Made by a program: the position numbers and the translations under genes. Positions 8,817 through 20,119 of a stretch of DNA of 41,354 nt are shown here, one piece after another; position 1 is the stretch's first letter; each line of letters starts with the position of its first letter. Below the pieces are notes generated by a model that was given only the letters and a program-made list of their open reading frames with translations, searched no databases and was not told where the DNA came from. The stretch is from Dicyema japonicum. Its lineage: Eukaryota > Dicyemida > Rhombozoa > Dicyemidae. Location: the NCBI GenBank assembly GCA_011109175.1, contig RDEW01000066.1:67723-109076 (forward strand). Reading direction: 5' to 3'.

Positions 8817-10700
8817 GAAGAGTGAATGGGACTAACATAGCTAGTGAATATGGGTTTGGTAATGATGAATGTCTAAAGTTTTTGAATGATATTTGGGATC
8901 TGAAACCATTTCCAGATACTGAAATTAGCATCACTAAACGGATTATTGGAGCTGAGATGTAGTCAGCATTATTTGATGAGGTATATATTTTGGAAATAGT
9001 TAAACAATTGCCTAATTGAAGAGCTTGTGGGTGTGATGGAGTTTATATTTTTGCATAACAAATTTTATGCATTGCATGAGTATTTTCATAAGGTGAGATT
9101 GTCAATGTTATTAATGGAAAATGTATTCCAGGGGATTAGTTTTATACTGGGATAACGTATCTTTTATCAAAAAAGGAACTTTGTGAGCACCCAAAGATTT
9201 ACGACCAATTACATGCATGCCGAACTTATATAAACTGACAACAAAATGTGTCAATAAGTAAAATAATTGATTTGTCGACACATTCCAAATATCTCAGATA
9301 ACCAACTGGGAACGAGAAAAATGAGTCATGGTGCTAAAGAACAAGCCTTAATAAATCAGTGTATTAATCAAGAATTTGAAACTCTCTATATTCAGCATGG
9401 ATAGACGTCAAAAAGCGTTTGACTCAGGAAGTCATGCATTCCTATTTAAGATTTTGGGTATGTAGGCTTCCTTTGTTGGATTATTAGTTGTATCCGTATT
9501 TTGGTTACAAAATGGCGAGTTAAACTGAATTTTAATAGACATGAAATCGGAACAGTAAAAATATCAAAAGGAATTCTGCAAGGGGACTCCTTGTCTCCAC
9601 AGCTATTTATTTTGGTGATAAACCCTTTGAGCAGGTTATTAACTGGAAAATATCCAACCGTGCATTTTAGCCAGTCTAGTCCATCGATGATTACCTATGC
9701 CACTAACCATCTGCTTTTTATGGATGATTCTTATAGATTCTTTATGACACAAAACTTCATTTAAAGCCTGCAAATAAAGAGAGGCTCTATTTACCAAGAG
9801 AAAAACCTGGAAAGGGCTCACTTTAATCGTGTTCAGAAGTGAATGCCTGTTGTTCCAATTCCTCCATGATTTGGAAAGAAAGTCTAATGTGTGTCTGAGG
9901 AAAGTTGGAATTCTGCGGGCTGTCAATTTAAAAAGAACACATATGGCCACGATCGCGGGATTCTTAACCCAGAAGTATAATTTGGATGATAATTCCTCTT
10001 AAATGGATGTACGGAAACTTAAACAAGTTCAAATTGAATGGTTATGATGAAAATTAACAGTAAATCTCTTCATTCTATGCTATTCAAATATTTAAAAGAC
10101 CCGAATGTAGACATTGCATCATCTTCGGGATGATTTGCAAAAGGGAATAATAGTCCAAGAGCCGAAGCCTTGTATCGTCTCTTAAAAGACCGAAATTTGT
10201 TCTTTGAGAAAAAGGATTGAATTGCAATCATTATAATCTGCCAAAAAACAGTCGATCATTTGGCAACAAGATGCAATAGGATGCTAAATAGTAATTACAT
10301 ATAACGTCACAATGAGGTTAAACCTGTGTCTTAAATATGGAATCACATATTCAAAGAAACTGAAGACACACTCAGTCCAATCAATAGTAACAACTGAGAA
10401 TGTTGAGATCCGAGTCGATACGACGCTAATGAGATGTCAAAGTACAGCATAACAAGCTGGACATATTTGTTTTTGATGAAAAGGACAAGTGAGATTACTT
10501 TAGTAGAGCTGGAATCACTCCAGGAGATGCTGAAAGGTGGTTGAGGTAGAAAAACTTCATAAAACGACCTCCTCGCTGGACAGTTGTCTCAAATACAACG
10601 AAAGTTAAAAGTTATTATTCCTATTGTTTTGACTGGGAGGGAATTGTAAGTAAGTTTTACAAGTCATATATGGATGTTTTGGGTGTTTGATATGATTCCG
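8817..10700 (+). mobile_element. LINE-C copy 1: restriction-like-endonuclease LINE (R4/NeSL-like), decayed
   Basis: Full-length-ish but riddled with stops. In order: an N-terminal part with LKFLNDIWDLKPFP; RT finger ACGCDGVY and HPKDLRPITCMPNLYKLTTK; the palm AWIDVKKAFDS-like segment near 9390-9420; GILQGDSLSPQLFILVINPLS (9571-9630); the catalytic block read HLLFMDD (9705-9727), where MDD replaces ADD as in R4-like elements; a C-terminal region SPRAEALYRLLKDRNLFF; a zinc motif ending TVDHLATRC; and the nuclease strand NKLDIFVFD (family KPD...E). The same C-terminus is clearer at 20120-21130 and 21930-22290. Confidence 0.75.
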
Positions 10701-10870
10701 AGGTTTCAGGGATCGGGATGCGCTTCTTGTGCGGAACTGGCCCTACCCTGTTATCTCGCCTCCATGTCGGCTTCGAGGAATTCTGTTTGCTCAGTTCGAC
10801 TTCTCTCTCTCGAACCTAACGAGCTCTTGGAATAATCCTCTGCCTGCCGTATTTGGTGCTCACTTGGACT
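10700..10870 (+). mobile_element. LINE-B internal fragment
   Basis: One frame reads SGCASCAELALPCYLASMSA, matching the LALPC(Y/F)xxS segment that precedes the C-terminal domain in LINE-B type elements. It is short and directly abuts the minisatellite, whose first unit may have started here. Confidence 0.45.
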
Positions 10871-10877
10871 TGATTTC

Positions 10878-11345
10878 GTTAAATTCAGGACGTCGAATCA
10901 GGTCGGGTTACATAAAGGAAAGACTATTCGGGGAACCGATTGTACCGTTGAGTTCAGGACGTCGAATAAGGTCAGGTTAAAACAAGAACGAGCTCGTTTG
11001 ATGCTTCTAGCATACTAAAAATGAGACCGACTCCAAAAGAAAGACTACTCGGGGTATCGACGGTACTGTTGAGTTCAGGACATCGAAAAAAGTCGGTTTA
11101 AAAAAAGAACGACCTCAATTGATGTTTCTAACATAATGATCTCCTCCAAAGTAGGGATCGACCTTAAAGGAAGGACTACTCGGGTACCGACGGTACCGTT
11201 GAGTTCAGGACGTCGATAGAAGTTTGTTTAAAAAAAGAACGTGCTCAATTAGTTCTTCTAACATATTGATCTCCTTCAAAGTAGCGATCGACCCCAAAGA
11301 AAAGACTACTGTGTGTACTGATGGCGCCGTTGAGTTCAGAGGTCG
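10878..11345. repeat. Minisatellite, about 121-131 bp period
   Basis: The marker gttgagttcaggacgtcga (with small changes) starts at 10878, 10947, 11068, 11198 and 11329. Spacings are 69, 121, 130 and 131 bp, so the first unit is shortened and the later ones are regular. Units also share agactactcgggg and a closing aaaaaaagaacg. No transposase text is visible in the repeat unit. Confidence 0.85.
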
Positions 11346-12075
11346 GCTATTCGGCGAGTCTTAAAAACATGCGAATAGCCCAACACTAACCTTAACTCAG
11401 CTCGTCCTATAGAATAGCCAGCTCGTGCACGCTTTTCATTTACACCGCTTCTCTTAATGGTAAGGGGAAGGCAAAATAGAGTTCCCGGCCCACGATTCTG
11501 GCAGAAGGAGGCGGATCGGAAGCAAAGAGGAGGAAGCTGGAATCAATATTATCTGGATAAGATATTTTTCCACTTTAATTAATTTACTAATTATTTTGTT
11601 CTGTAGTCAGAATTAAAAAAATAATAATAATAAAATAAATTAGTTTGTAGTAAATAATAGATCAATGGCAACCCTGAAAAATATAGTGTTTCCGCATGGT
11701 AACACATGGTTAGTCTTTTCTGTGGTTATATTTTTCTCTATTTATTTATTCTACCTCCAATTTTCAAAGGAATAATACTTTCAGGAAGTTTTGTTTGTAT
11801 ATTTTGACTGATATTTCCTGGATTTTAAATTTATTTTTTATTTATTCCTTTGGAATTCTCCTAAATTATCATTAATTTCCAAAATTTTTATTGGAAATAA
11901 ATCCGGCCTGAAAACATCCAGCTTTTGTGAAAAGTTAATTACCATGGAATCGATCTATTTTAATTATTCCTCATGTAATTTAATCAAATTACTATTCATG
12001 AAAAATTCTGAATAAAATACATTCTCTTACTGTTCGATATCCCCGGTTCTTGCGATTCAAATTTGTTCAAGATTC
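11346..12075. other. Stretch without a recognised gene
   Basis: A GC-richer block at 11340-11530 (possibly a SINE or LINE scrap) is followed by AT-rich sequence. Nothing could be assigned. Confidence 0.4.
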
Positions 12076-12372
12076 GTGAATGAATCGGACTCTTCGATTT
12101 TTTCTATGATTTCTGAAATTGTCGGTAAAGGCAAACGTGATTTAGTGCATGACTTAATATATATTCATATTTACTTGATATATTTTTTTACAAACTTCAC
12201 AACTTCCATTGACGCATCTGCGTTTCAGGCACGTCCAAAATACAGTTTTCCCTCTATTGCTCGCCATTTTGGGATCAAGCCAAAATTTCTGAAACACGTC
12301 TTAAACTCAGAGAAGAGTTATTTATTTAAACCAAGAGCACCGTCAGGCCAGAAAACAAAATTAGTTAGGTGA
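12076..12372 (+). other. Possible coding exon of unknown identity
   Basis: An open frame whose second half, after a pyrimidine-rich stretch ending TTTCAG at 12229, reads SFPSIARHFGIKPKFLKHVL, which resembles a helix-turn-helix. The first half is low-complexity and may be intron. It could be a transposase N-terminus or a host exon; support is weak. Confidence 0.25.
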
Positions 12373-12623
12373 TCCCGACATTTCCAATCAGTTTACGCAT
12401 CTTCTCTTCGTGTTCGGCCGGGGATCCGACGCATCAGAGAAGAGTTATGAATAACATAATTTATAATTTCTTTTTTTGATCATAAGATAATCTATACCAT
12501 TTCTCATACTAAATGGGAAATGGTATAGAACACTTCCTCATGTTACACAAAAAGATACGCGGTATAAATATTTGAAAAATTATTTTTTAAATAATAAATT
12601 TTAATTTTTTTAAAACTAAAACG

Positions 12624-12720
12624 TGGCGAGTAAGAGAATTTGGCGAGCAATGGAATTTTTAGTAAAAATGGCATTTTTTCAAAAAAGTGGCGAGTTATAG
12701 AAATGGCGAGCAATAGAGGG
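12624..12720. repeat. Four-copy tggcgag motif array
   Basis: The pair tggcgagtaa/tggcgagcaa recurs twice (12624-12655 and 12687-12720), giving two diverged copies of about 32 bp separated by an AT-rich linker. Confidence 0.5.
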
Positions 12721-13113
12721 TAACAGTTTTGTAATTTATAATTTTATTATTGCAATTATATTTAATAATAAATTGTTGGTGTGCACACTTATCCAAATGC
12801 GAATAGCAAAATACAGATAAATTGTCAAAATCCTTTTCCCTTATAATTAGCCAATAATGGGGAACAAGTCCGAAATGATGAGGTCCTCTAAGAACCTTCT
12901 TCACAAATATTAGGACGTCACGTTGTTAACGATACCACCTTTACAAAATTAAGGTCTAAACCTCCAAAATAAATAGAGTTTACAATTAATAGCACATGCT
13001 AAAGCAGATAGCCAGTTCAATTTACGCCAACTTTTGGCCGACAAATCCTTCTCCTTCTAACCACATGTCTCACTGAGGCAATTAACCTACATCAGAAAGC
13101 ACGTAGAATCGTC
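12721..13113. other. Spacer, possibly the LINE-D 5' UTR
   Basis: No gene recognised. The last 90 bases may belong to the 5' UTR of the LINE that follows. Confidence 0.35.
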
Positions 13114-14067
13114 ATGTGGTTCACCTTCTCGTGGAGACGATTGGATGCTGATTCTCCATCAGCAACAAACAGAACCAACTTTTCCCCCTTGCCAACGAAC
13201 CTGTCAACGGTTTGGTTGGTAGTGGCTACGAGACGAGCGTCAAGCTTACGTTCCCTGATTCTATTGTTGATTCGGTGTGGAGATGTGGAACAAAACCCTG
13301 GACCTGAGCCTATTAGAACACTAGCCATCCTTCAATTGAACATCAACGGGATTTCTAAGAAATGCAATGACCTACGCTATTTTCTACACACGAACTCCAT
13401 TGAAATAGCTCTTATTCAAGAGACCAAACTTACTCCAAAATCCAAAACCCCGTTTCAAGGGATATTCCACCATTCGTCATGACCGTCTCTCTGGAAAGCC
13501 TGGCGGTAGTCTTATTACTCTCATTCACGAGGCCATTCCTTTTGCAGATTCAACTGCCAACATTAAATCTCTCTTGACTAATGATCGATTTAGCGAAATT
13601 TCATCTATTCAAAATAACATTAACAAGATATGTTATTCTGTTGTTAACACATATATCCCCCCAATTTCGTCATGTGATCCAATAATACACCGAACTTACT
13701 GCCTCTTTTTTCAATTGAAAACTGTATTCTATGTGGCGACTTCAACGCCCATCATCCTCTCTGGTTATCCACAAACAAAACTGACAAACATGGCCAACAA
13801 ATCATAATGGATGCGGAAGAATTGGTCACTCTAAACAATCCTCTTCTACACACTCGCTGTGCAATGCGACCTGGAGATTCAAACACTTCTCCTGAAATTA
13901 CCTTATGTTCCCCAAATATCGCTCTCGACGCCAAATGGACAGTCCTGTACGACCTACCAACGGACCACAATTCCTATTCTAATAAAATAAACCATCACCC
14001 TGTAAAGAAGAGAATTATGAAGACCTACATTCTACAAACGTGGGAAATGGGACTCGTTCAGGAATGA
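13114..14067 (+). pseudogene. LINE-D leader, 2A ribosome-skipping motif and APE endonuclease
   Basis: From the ATG at 13114 a 63-residue leader runs into a hydrophobic stretch and RCGDVEQNPGPEP; DVEQNPGP (13282-13305) fits the 2A consensus D(V/I)ExNPGP. In 2A peptides ribosomes skip the last Gly-Pro bond, here between codons 13300-13302 and 13303-13305, releasing the leader from the rest of the polyprotein. Directly after comes the endonuclease: LAILQLNINGISKK, LIQETKLTP (catalytic Glu), then in shifted frames GKPGGSL, NTYIPPISS, LCGDFNAHHPLW-like text near 13733-13770, and TLNNPLLHTR. The published examples of 2A in LINEs are likewise N-terminal to APE domains. Frame breaks near 13480 and 13740 make this copy defective. 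Confidence 0.8.
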
Positions 14068-14586
14068 CACTGAACGTATATTCAGTAATTTTTCTTGCTC
14101 CTCCTTTCGATCATTTGACGCTGCTGTTGCTTTTTTACTAATACACTTCTTTCTCGGACAAAAAATTTATTCCCCGCGGCTTCATCTGAAATCACGGCTT
14201 CCATTTTCCTCCCCAGATTATTGAACTATTCAAAAAACGAAGGAGGATCAAATCGACGACATCTACAGATGGTAATGGAGAATATTTAGCAGAAATCAAC
14301 AAACAAATTGACGAATTAATCAAGAAACATAAAACTGTCGAATGGAATGATTTTATCACTTCAATAACGCCACATACTGGGTCCCGTGTTTTCTGGAGAA
14401 CCCTCAAAAATTCACACGAGACAAACATGTCCCCTCTCACATGCCACTGGTATCTCGACCAAAAAATCTGTCCTATCTTTCCGGGATCAAGCCAATTCGT
14501 CATCCTAATCCGTCATTATGCAAAAATCAGTCACCTTCCTACCCCAAAGGATCTCCGTTTCGTAAGAAAATCTCATTATAATTCCA

Positions 14587-16330
14587 ATGACAATTCTACA
14601 CTATATTAACATCCCAGAATCACTTACCAGGCAGCTTGTTGTTAACTCGCGGAATTCTAACGCCAGAGGTCCAGATGGTCTTGCCATCCACCACCTAAAA
14701 AATCTGGGTCCTAATGGCTTTCTGGCTCTGACCAATTTAATCGAATACTCGATCAACTATGGTTTGGTTCCTATGCTTTGGAAGAAATCTACCATCATTC
14801 CTATTCCAAAGCCAAATCGAGATACCTCTGACCCCTCTTCTTTTCGACCTATCTCTTTGATTTCAGTGGTTTCAAAAATAACAGAACGAGTTGTATTGAG
14901 CATCATAAAACCTTTCCTCCCATTCGCTGAATCTCAACATGGCTTTCGTTCTTTGCATTCCACTTCCACCCATCTTTCAAAACTGACACAATTCATTGCG
15001 GATGGGTTTAACAATCATAAACCTCCTCAAAGAACAGTTATTGCATCCATCGACATTGAAAAGGCATTTGACAGAACGTCAAGACATGTTCTGTGTAGGA
15101 AAATAATCGATACGGAATTTCCTCATCAAATAAAGTCATGGCTACTCTCTTTTCTCTCTGGGCGTCTTGGTCGCACGACAATCATGTCTTCTTACTCACG
15201 TTACAAATACTTGCCTAACGGGGTTCCCCAAGGCTCGGTCCTTCACCTGCCTTATTTAACTTACATCTGTCCAGTATCCCGACAAACAATAATACTCTAC
15301 TTCTCTCCTACGCTGATGACTTAATTTTTGCCTCTCGTCACCAAAACATAATCACTGCTTCTGGATTTCTGCAGGAACACTTGAACACTCTATCGTCCTG
15401 GCTGAAATGCAATCTTCTTCAACCTTCTCCATCCAAATCATCTGTTACGCTATTCACAACTGACCGTCGTCAGTTCAACTTAGAGCCTAAACTATTCCTA
15501 GACAACATTCCACTCCCAGTTGAAAAATCCCCCAAAATCTTGGGTCTGATATTTGATTGCTGTCTATCTTTCTCGAAACATGTTTCATATATCTGTGAAA
15601 AATCCCAGAAAAAACTCAATGTGCTTCGAGCCATTGCGGGGACTTCATTTGGACAGGATAAGGAGAGTCTAACAACTGTATACAAGCAGTTTATTAGAAC
15701 AACTATGAACTACGCCATCCTGCTTGGGGTTCCTGCTTATCTATTACAAACCTTGAAAAACTTCAGAGAACTCAAAACTCAGCATTACGAATTATTACGG
15801 GCTGTCTAAAAACGACACCTACTGACCACCTACATTGGGAATCGAAAATCCTTCCAATCAGTGACCATTTTGAAATGCTCGGGCTGCAATTTCTTGACAA
15901 ATGCCGAACCCCAAATCACCCTGCCTACTTTCTTTGGCACTCCTCTAATAACAGGAGAATAATTCCGACCCTCGCGGACAAAATCCGCATGCTTATACCA
16001 TTTCCTCCGGACATAAACCAGAAGAGAATTCACGACTTGGTAGCTACGAGGGCAATCAGATGTCTTGGAATAAACAAGCTTCTGGGACGCCTTCCGCCGC
16101 CAATTAACAACATCGAATCCTCCCTCTCGAGAGAAGCCCGAGTGAACTTGGCTCGTCTCCGCTGTGGCCATCATATTGGCCTACACAATTATCGTCAAAA
16201 AATCGGTCTTGCTGAATCCATCCCTTCCTATTCCCTCAGTGACCTTTTCTCCTGTCCAGGCCCGCCTTCTGCTTCCTCGGAACACCGGATCACGATCGGG
16301 GATCTCTGGAGCGTCCGACATTGGCATTAA
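14587..16330 (+). pseudogene. LINE-D reverse transcriptase and C-terminal domain
   Basis: RT blocks in order: SNARGPDGLAIHHLK, WKKSTIIPIPKPN, FRPISLISVVSK, GFRSLHSTS, IASIDIEKAFDRTS, LPNGVPQGSVL; after a shift near 15245 the catalytic block is SYADDLIFA (15308-15334) and then SSWLKCNLLQPSPSKS and KILGLIFD. The last part (15875-16330) is a helical C-terminal domain with SREARVNLARLRCGHH, a pattern found at the end of CR1/Jockey-like LINE proteins. Three or more frame breaks are present. Confidence 0.8.
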
Positions 16331-16400
16331 CGTTCTTGTTAGCCACCGGTTTTCTTCAATTGAAGGGGCCGGGGGTGAATAAATAAATAAAATAAATTGA

Positions 16401-16584
16401 TAGGTATAAATTTCTGGTGAAGAGTACGCCTCTGCTACCCACCAACTTGTCGAACTGGCATGCGTTGGGTACATCAATTGAGCCTACGAGACATATGACA
16501 ACTTTTCCTGGCGAAGAGAGAGAGAGCGAGGAGAATGAGACTCCCTCTAAAAGGAGGAGAGAGATCTCCAACAACAGAGAGTGA
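16401..16584 (+). other. Coding-like tail just after LINE-D
   Basis: After a possible acceptor (GATAG, ending 16403) one frame is open to TGA at 16582-16584. It reads normal protein text and ends in an acidic then basic stretch (EERESEENETPSKRRREI) like a nuclear localisation tail. It may be the final exon of a host gene into which LINE-D inserted. No homology was recognised. Confidence 0.3.
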
Positions 16585-17464
16585 AAATCTTAATTAAATA
16601 GCGTAATCTATATTTTTTGAGTTAATTTAATATGCATTTAAATGATATTGATAGAATAGTAATTTGACTTTTAAATGATTATTTTTTGACTGTAAATTAA
16701 CAAAATTAAATTTTTCATTTCAATATTGTATTAAATTGCCTGTAATCGAAAGACGAAAATAAATTTGTATTAATTGTATCCCTGGGTTTACACATAAAAT
16801 ATAAACTAACCAGCTTATATGAATTAATTTGTATTAATCCAGATAACTCGATTAGAATTAAGCTGATAAGTTCGAATTTCAAAAGTCCTCGCTGGAGAGA
16901 AATCCCAACAGAAGCATAAATTTGATTGAAATTGGTTAAGTTAAGTTAAGCCATATTCAGCCGATTTCTGCCATTGGCGATTTTATTGATCAAATTCATC
17001 CACGAATCGTCCTTAACTCTCGAATCCCTGTGAACTTGGTAGAATTATTATCTAAAAACACCATCCGGATACCATCGGTGAAGGCATTATCTTTGAATTG
17101 AGTAAAGTGAGATGACGACGGAAAAGGAGCTTTCGGACAAAAAGTCTAACAATTAGAGAAGCTTAATTAAAAAGAAGGCAAGAGCACACTCAGCATCTGA
17201 ATAAAATCTACCTAAGTTTCAACGGTGATAGGAAAAGCAGAAATAGAAGAAAAAGAATATGGTTTATTAAATACAATAGTCCAAAAAGAAAGAAAGCGGA
17301 AATAAATGAATCTTAAAAAGAGTCGAATTATTGAAAACAGTTAAATTTAGAAGAATGAACCGAAATCACAATTTAAATCTATATTAAGATAATTGAAGGT
17401 GATACTAATTTCCCCATGTGATAAAATAAGATTACTTCAATCAAATATTATTTCAAAAGAAAAA
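16585..17464. other. AT-rich spacer
   Basis: No gene, repeat or element supported. Confidence 0.45.
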
Positions 17465-18984
17465 TTATTTTAATAATTTTTGAAGCATTCTTATCATAAG
17501 TCCAGAAATAAATAAAATTCCCAACAAAATCGGCGCGAAAAAATACATAGAGCTCCACAAAGCAACATATGTTGATATTCACGTAAACTAAAAAGCAGCT
17601 GACATGAAACTAAATTGGCAAATCCGATTAATCCAAAGTAAACTAAATACAAAATACGACACAGCCAACCAATAGATCACCCAATTTAACGAATTAGGCA
17701 CGATTTCAGAACGAGAGGGACAGTAAAAATCTCCACCAAAACACAGAGGGAAGAATAAAGCATCGACAAATAATAACCAGAATGAACTCCATGCCAAAAA
17801 GAGCTGACAAGTGCAGTCAAAAAAACGACGTTGACTGCAGTAGAACATTAAAAAATACAATTTAACACGAGAATACACAACATACACCAGCCACCACTGA
17901 ACTGTCCTATTCCAAACGACCAATCCTTCCTTCACTGTGGAGACTGTCTCACATCTCCACATATCCAGGCTCTCTATAGTCTCAAAATTGATGGGTCCCT
18001 CCGTCTCATCAAACTTAGTGGGACCGTGCCATTTCTGGGGCACTGCTCGTCGATAAGCTCCAGGAGGCCACACATTACACATGCCAGTTCAGCAATAGTC
18101 CATCCTGCGTAAAATCGTAGTCGAAAACGTGAAAACTAGGTTTATGTACACAAATTTGTAAGCAAAGAAGATTCTATAAAATTTTGACTAACCATAAACT
18201 AAATTTACAATTTTAACGTGTACTTGGTGAGGGAATATGTAGTTTAGAATTATATAAAGAGGTATAATGGTGCAGACTGTCTTCACTCTGGGGTAAAAAT
18301 TTGTTTTTAAAGATATTTGAGAGTAGTCAGCTCGGTGGACCATATGACAGAAGCACCGGTAGGTATAAAACGGTCCTTTAATACATATAGTGATAAAACA
18401 TACCACTGAATAACCCAATTAGTGAGTATGTGTAGCTCAAAAGTTTCCAAAGTCCAATGGAACAAAATTCTGGTTAAATCTGTGTGGTTCTAGCACATCC
18501 AAACAGTCGATTTTATAATCAGACTTTCTCTGCATTCGCCAATACTGAGATTGCGATTTTTTACTGACAAGTTAGCCAAATCAGAAATTTCGAAGACAAA
18601 AGAGACGACTGGAAAGTTAAGAGCATTCCCTACACGAAGAGTAGTCAGCAGGAGGGCCACATTCCCAAACTCCGAGTACTCGCACAGTCCCAGGACAATA
18701 GCAAATCTAAGCACACCCACAACAGAGAACGACCACAGAAAACTTGTTAATGGTATATTTCTGATAATATATGAGTAATATTACTTTTGTTTAGCTTTCT
18801 TTAGAATGAGATAATTGCCAATAAACATAATGCTTATTACAGTGAAATAGGTTTGAGATTGACCCTAGTAGTCCAAGTCCTCCTATATTCCATAAATGCG
18901 AATCTTGAGTTCCAGTGGGGACAAATCGTCCATATAACCGCATAATATGCAGATGCCGAGGAGAGCAAATAAGTTGCTTCATTT
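17465..18984 (-). CDS. MBOAT7: MBOAT7-like lysophospholipid (lysophosphatidylinositol) acyltransferase, multi-exon, with frame breaks
   Basis: MBOAT7/LPIAT1 is a multi-pass ER enzyme that re-acylates lysophosphatidylinositol. On the minus strand family blocks appear in order: YGRFVPTG...WNIGGLGLL; TVISIMFIGNYLIL; WSFSVVGVLRFAIVLGL; GNVALLLTTLRV and FEISDL; LLSYTYSLIGLFSG joined to PFYTYR (family SYSYxYVGxxTGPFFxYR); RFYAGWTIAELACVMCG; FETIESLDMW; VVWNRTVQWWLVYVVY (family WNMTVQWWL); and the catalytic His block SSFWHGVHSGYY (family WHGLHPGYY). Introns at 18761-18784 (24 nt), 18530-18564 (35), 18376-18403 (28) and probably 17835-17868 (34) rejoin the blocks in frame; 18199-18223 (25) is possible. 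The end is LLGILFISGLMI and TAA at 17465-17467. Problems: one-base shifts near 18870, 18435, 18075 and the C-terminus, and two in-frame stops near 18135-18150. It is either a decaying gene or one with consensus errors and unresolved introns. Confidence 0.75.
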
Positions 18985-19704
18985 ATGCTTATCAACAGAC
19001 ATTTACGAAGACCTAATCGTTATCCTTTTATTCATTCCACAAATATTTTTATAATGAAAATTACAAAAATATAAATTATTTAAAATTAATTAATTTATAA
19101 TACATCCTCAAAATGGATATGGATGCGGCAATTGAGGACCACTTTGTCTTGGACGCACCACGCTTCAAAGGATGATAAAGGATGAAATTGCCGGTTTTCC
19201 TTAATGAGGAACATTAAATCATTGGGAAGCACTTAAAGATGGAGAGGGGATTTCGAAGTTACGCAACGCGACTCGGAATTGAACAAATGAAGCAAGATGT
19301 CGAGAGTACTGAACTATTGTGTTGCGCACGCTTTGAAATGACCGATGGCATCGCGTAGTGCTAATAATAATTTTTAGCTTCTGATTAATATATCATACCG
19401 GTTATGCTTTCGCCTTAAGGATTCGGTTTTTTGATATGTTAGGAAATGTATTCATCGAGATTTACTGATAATTTATTTGTTTGAAAAGTCGTAGAAGTAA
19501 TCTAAAAATAGTTACATTTAAAGAAGCCTGGTTGGCTTATTGTCTAGTAGTGTATATGATGTTTGCCATCTTTCGCCATATTGAATATATCTGATGATTT
19601 AAATATCTGATACACTTTTTGCTTCCATTTTTATCATCTAAAAAATTGAAAGAATACAAATTGCTTATGATTGGTTAATAATAAGTTATTATTAATAACT
19701 TAAC
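18985..19704. other. Spacer upstream of the MBOAT7-like gene
   Basis: 19120-19330 has mixed composition with short coding-like text in broken frames (RGFRSYATRLGIEQM), but nothing was identified. A perfect-looking short inverted repeat of taagttatt/aataactta lies near 19682-19702. Confidence 0.35.
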
Positions 19705-20110
19705 AAATCTGCCTCTTCTGAAGTGACGGTAAGCGTCCCGACGGGGCGACTACCTCTCCTTTTAGGGAACGGAAGTCCCTGTTTGGGATGCCACCTGCGT
19801 CGATTTTTTTTCTGCGACGATGCTACTAAGACTGTCAGCAAACCGGGCTCCGTCAATGCTCAGGCTGAAGAGGCTGACAAAATACCTCTGTATTTTGGAC
19901 ACTTTTGAATTTGCCCCATTCGCTTTCGAACCTCTGGAATCATCGTGGGGGCTGCGGACTTAATTCCTCACCGACATTGGTAGGAAAATCTCCTCCAAAA
20001 CAAACGACCGGAGGGAGACGAGCTGGCTTTTCCAGTGAATCTCGGTCGCTGTGCCATCGCGGAAACTGGTATTCAATACGCCTCGCGGCGTCGTTAAGCT
20101 GATCCTTAGG
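19705..20110 (+). mobile_element. LINE-B C-terminal domain fragment
   Basis: Near-copy of 22780-22896: both carry gcgtcccgacggg, gggatgccac and gcgtcgactc/gcgtcgattt. The translation in shifting frames gives [42 protein letters not shown] and VAVQRGNxxSV-like text. The family pattern RPDG...VWDxT resembles a PD-(D/E)xK nuclease, which would be the element's restriction-like endonuclease (inference). Confidence 0.65.
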
Positions 20111-20119
20111 TTTTCGACT

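Larger units (their letters stand above)
13114..16400 (+). mobile_element. LINE-D: APE-type LINE with a 2A motif at the ORF N-terminus
   Basis: A nearly full-length non-LTR element: N-terminal leader with 2A, APE endonuclease, RT, and a C-terminal domain, ending in an A-rich (AAATA)-type tail at about 16378-16400. It is plus strand, with frame breaks between domains. Fragments of a related element occur on the minus strand at 37080-37560 and 40800-41354. Confidence 0.8.

Noticed and set aside
18076-18098. A 23-nt GT-AG segment in the MBOAT7-like gene that would restore frame
   Set aside because: Splicing it would remove CVMCG, which is conserved in the family, so a frame lesion is the better explanation.
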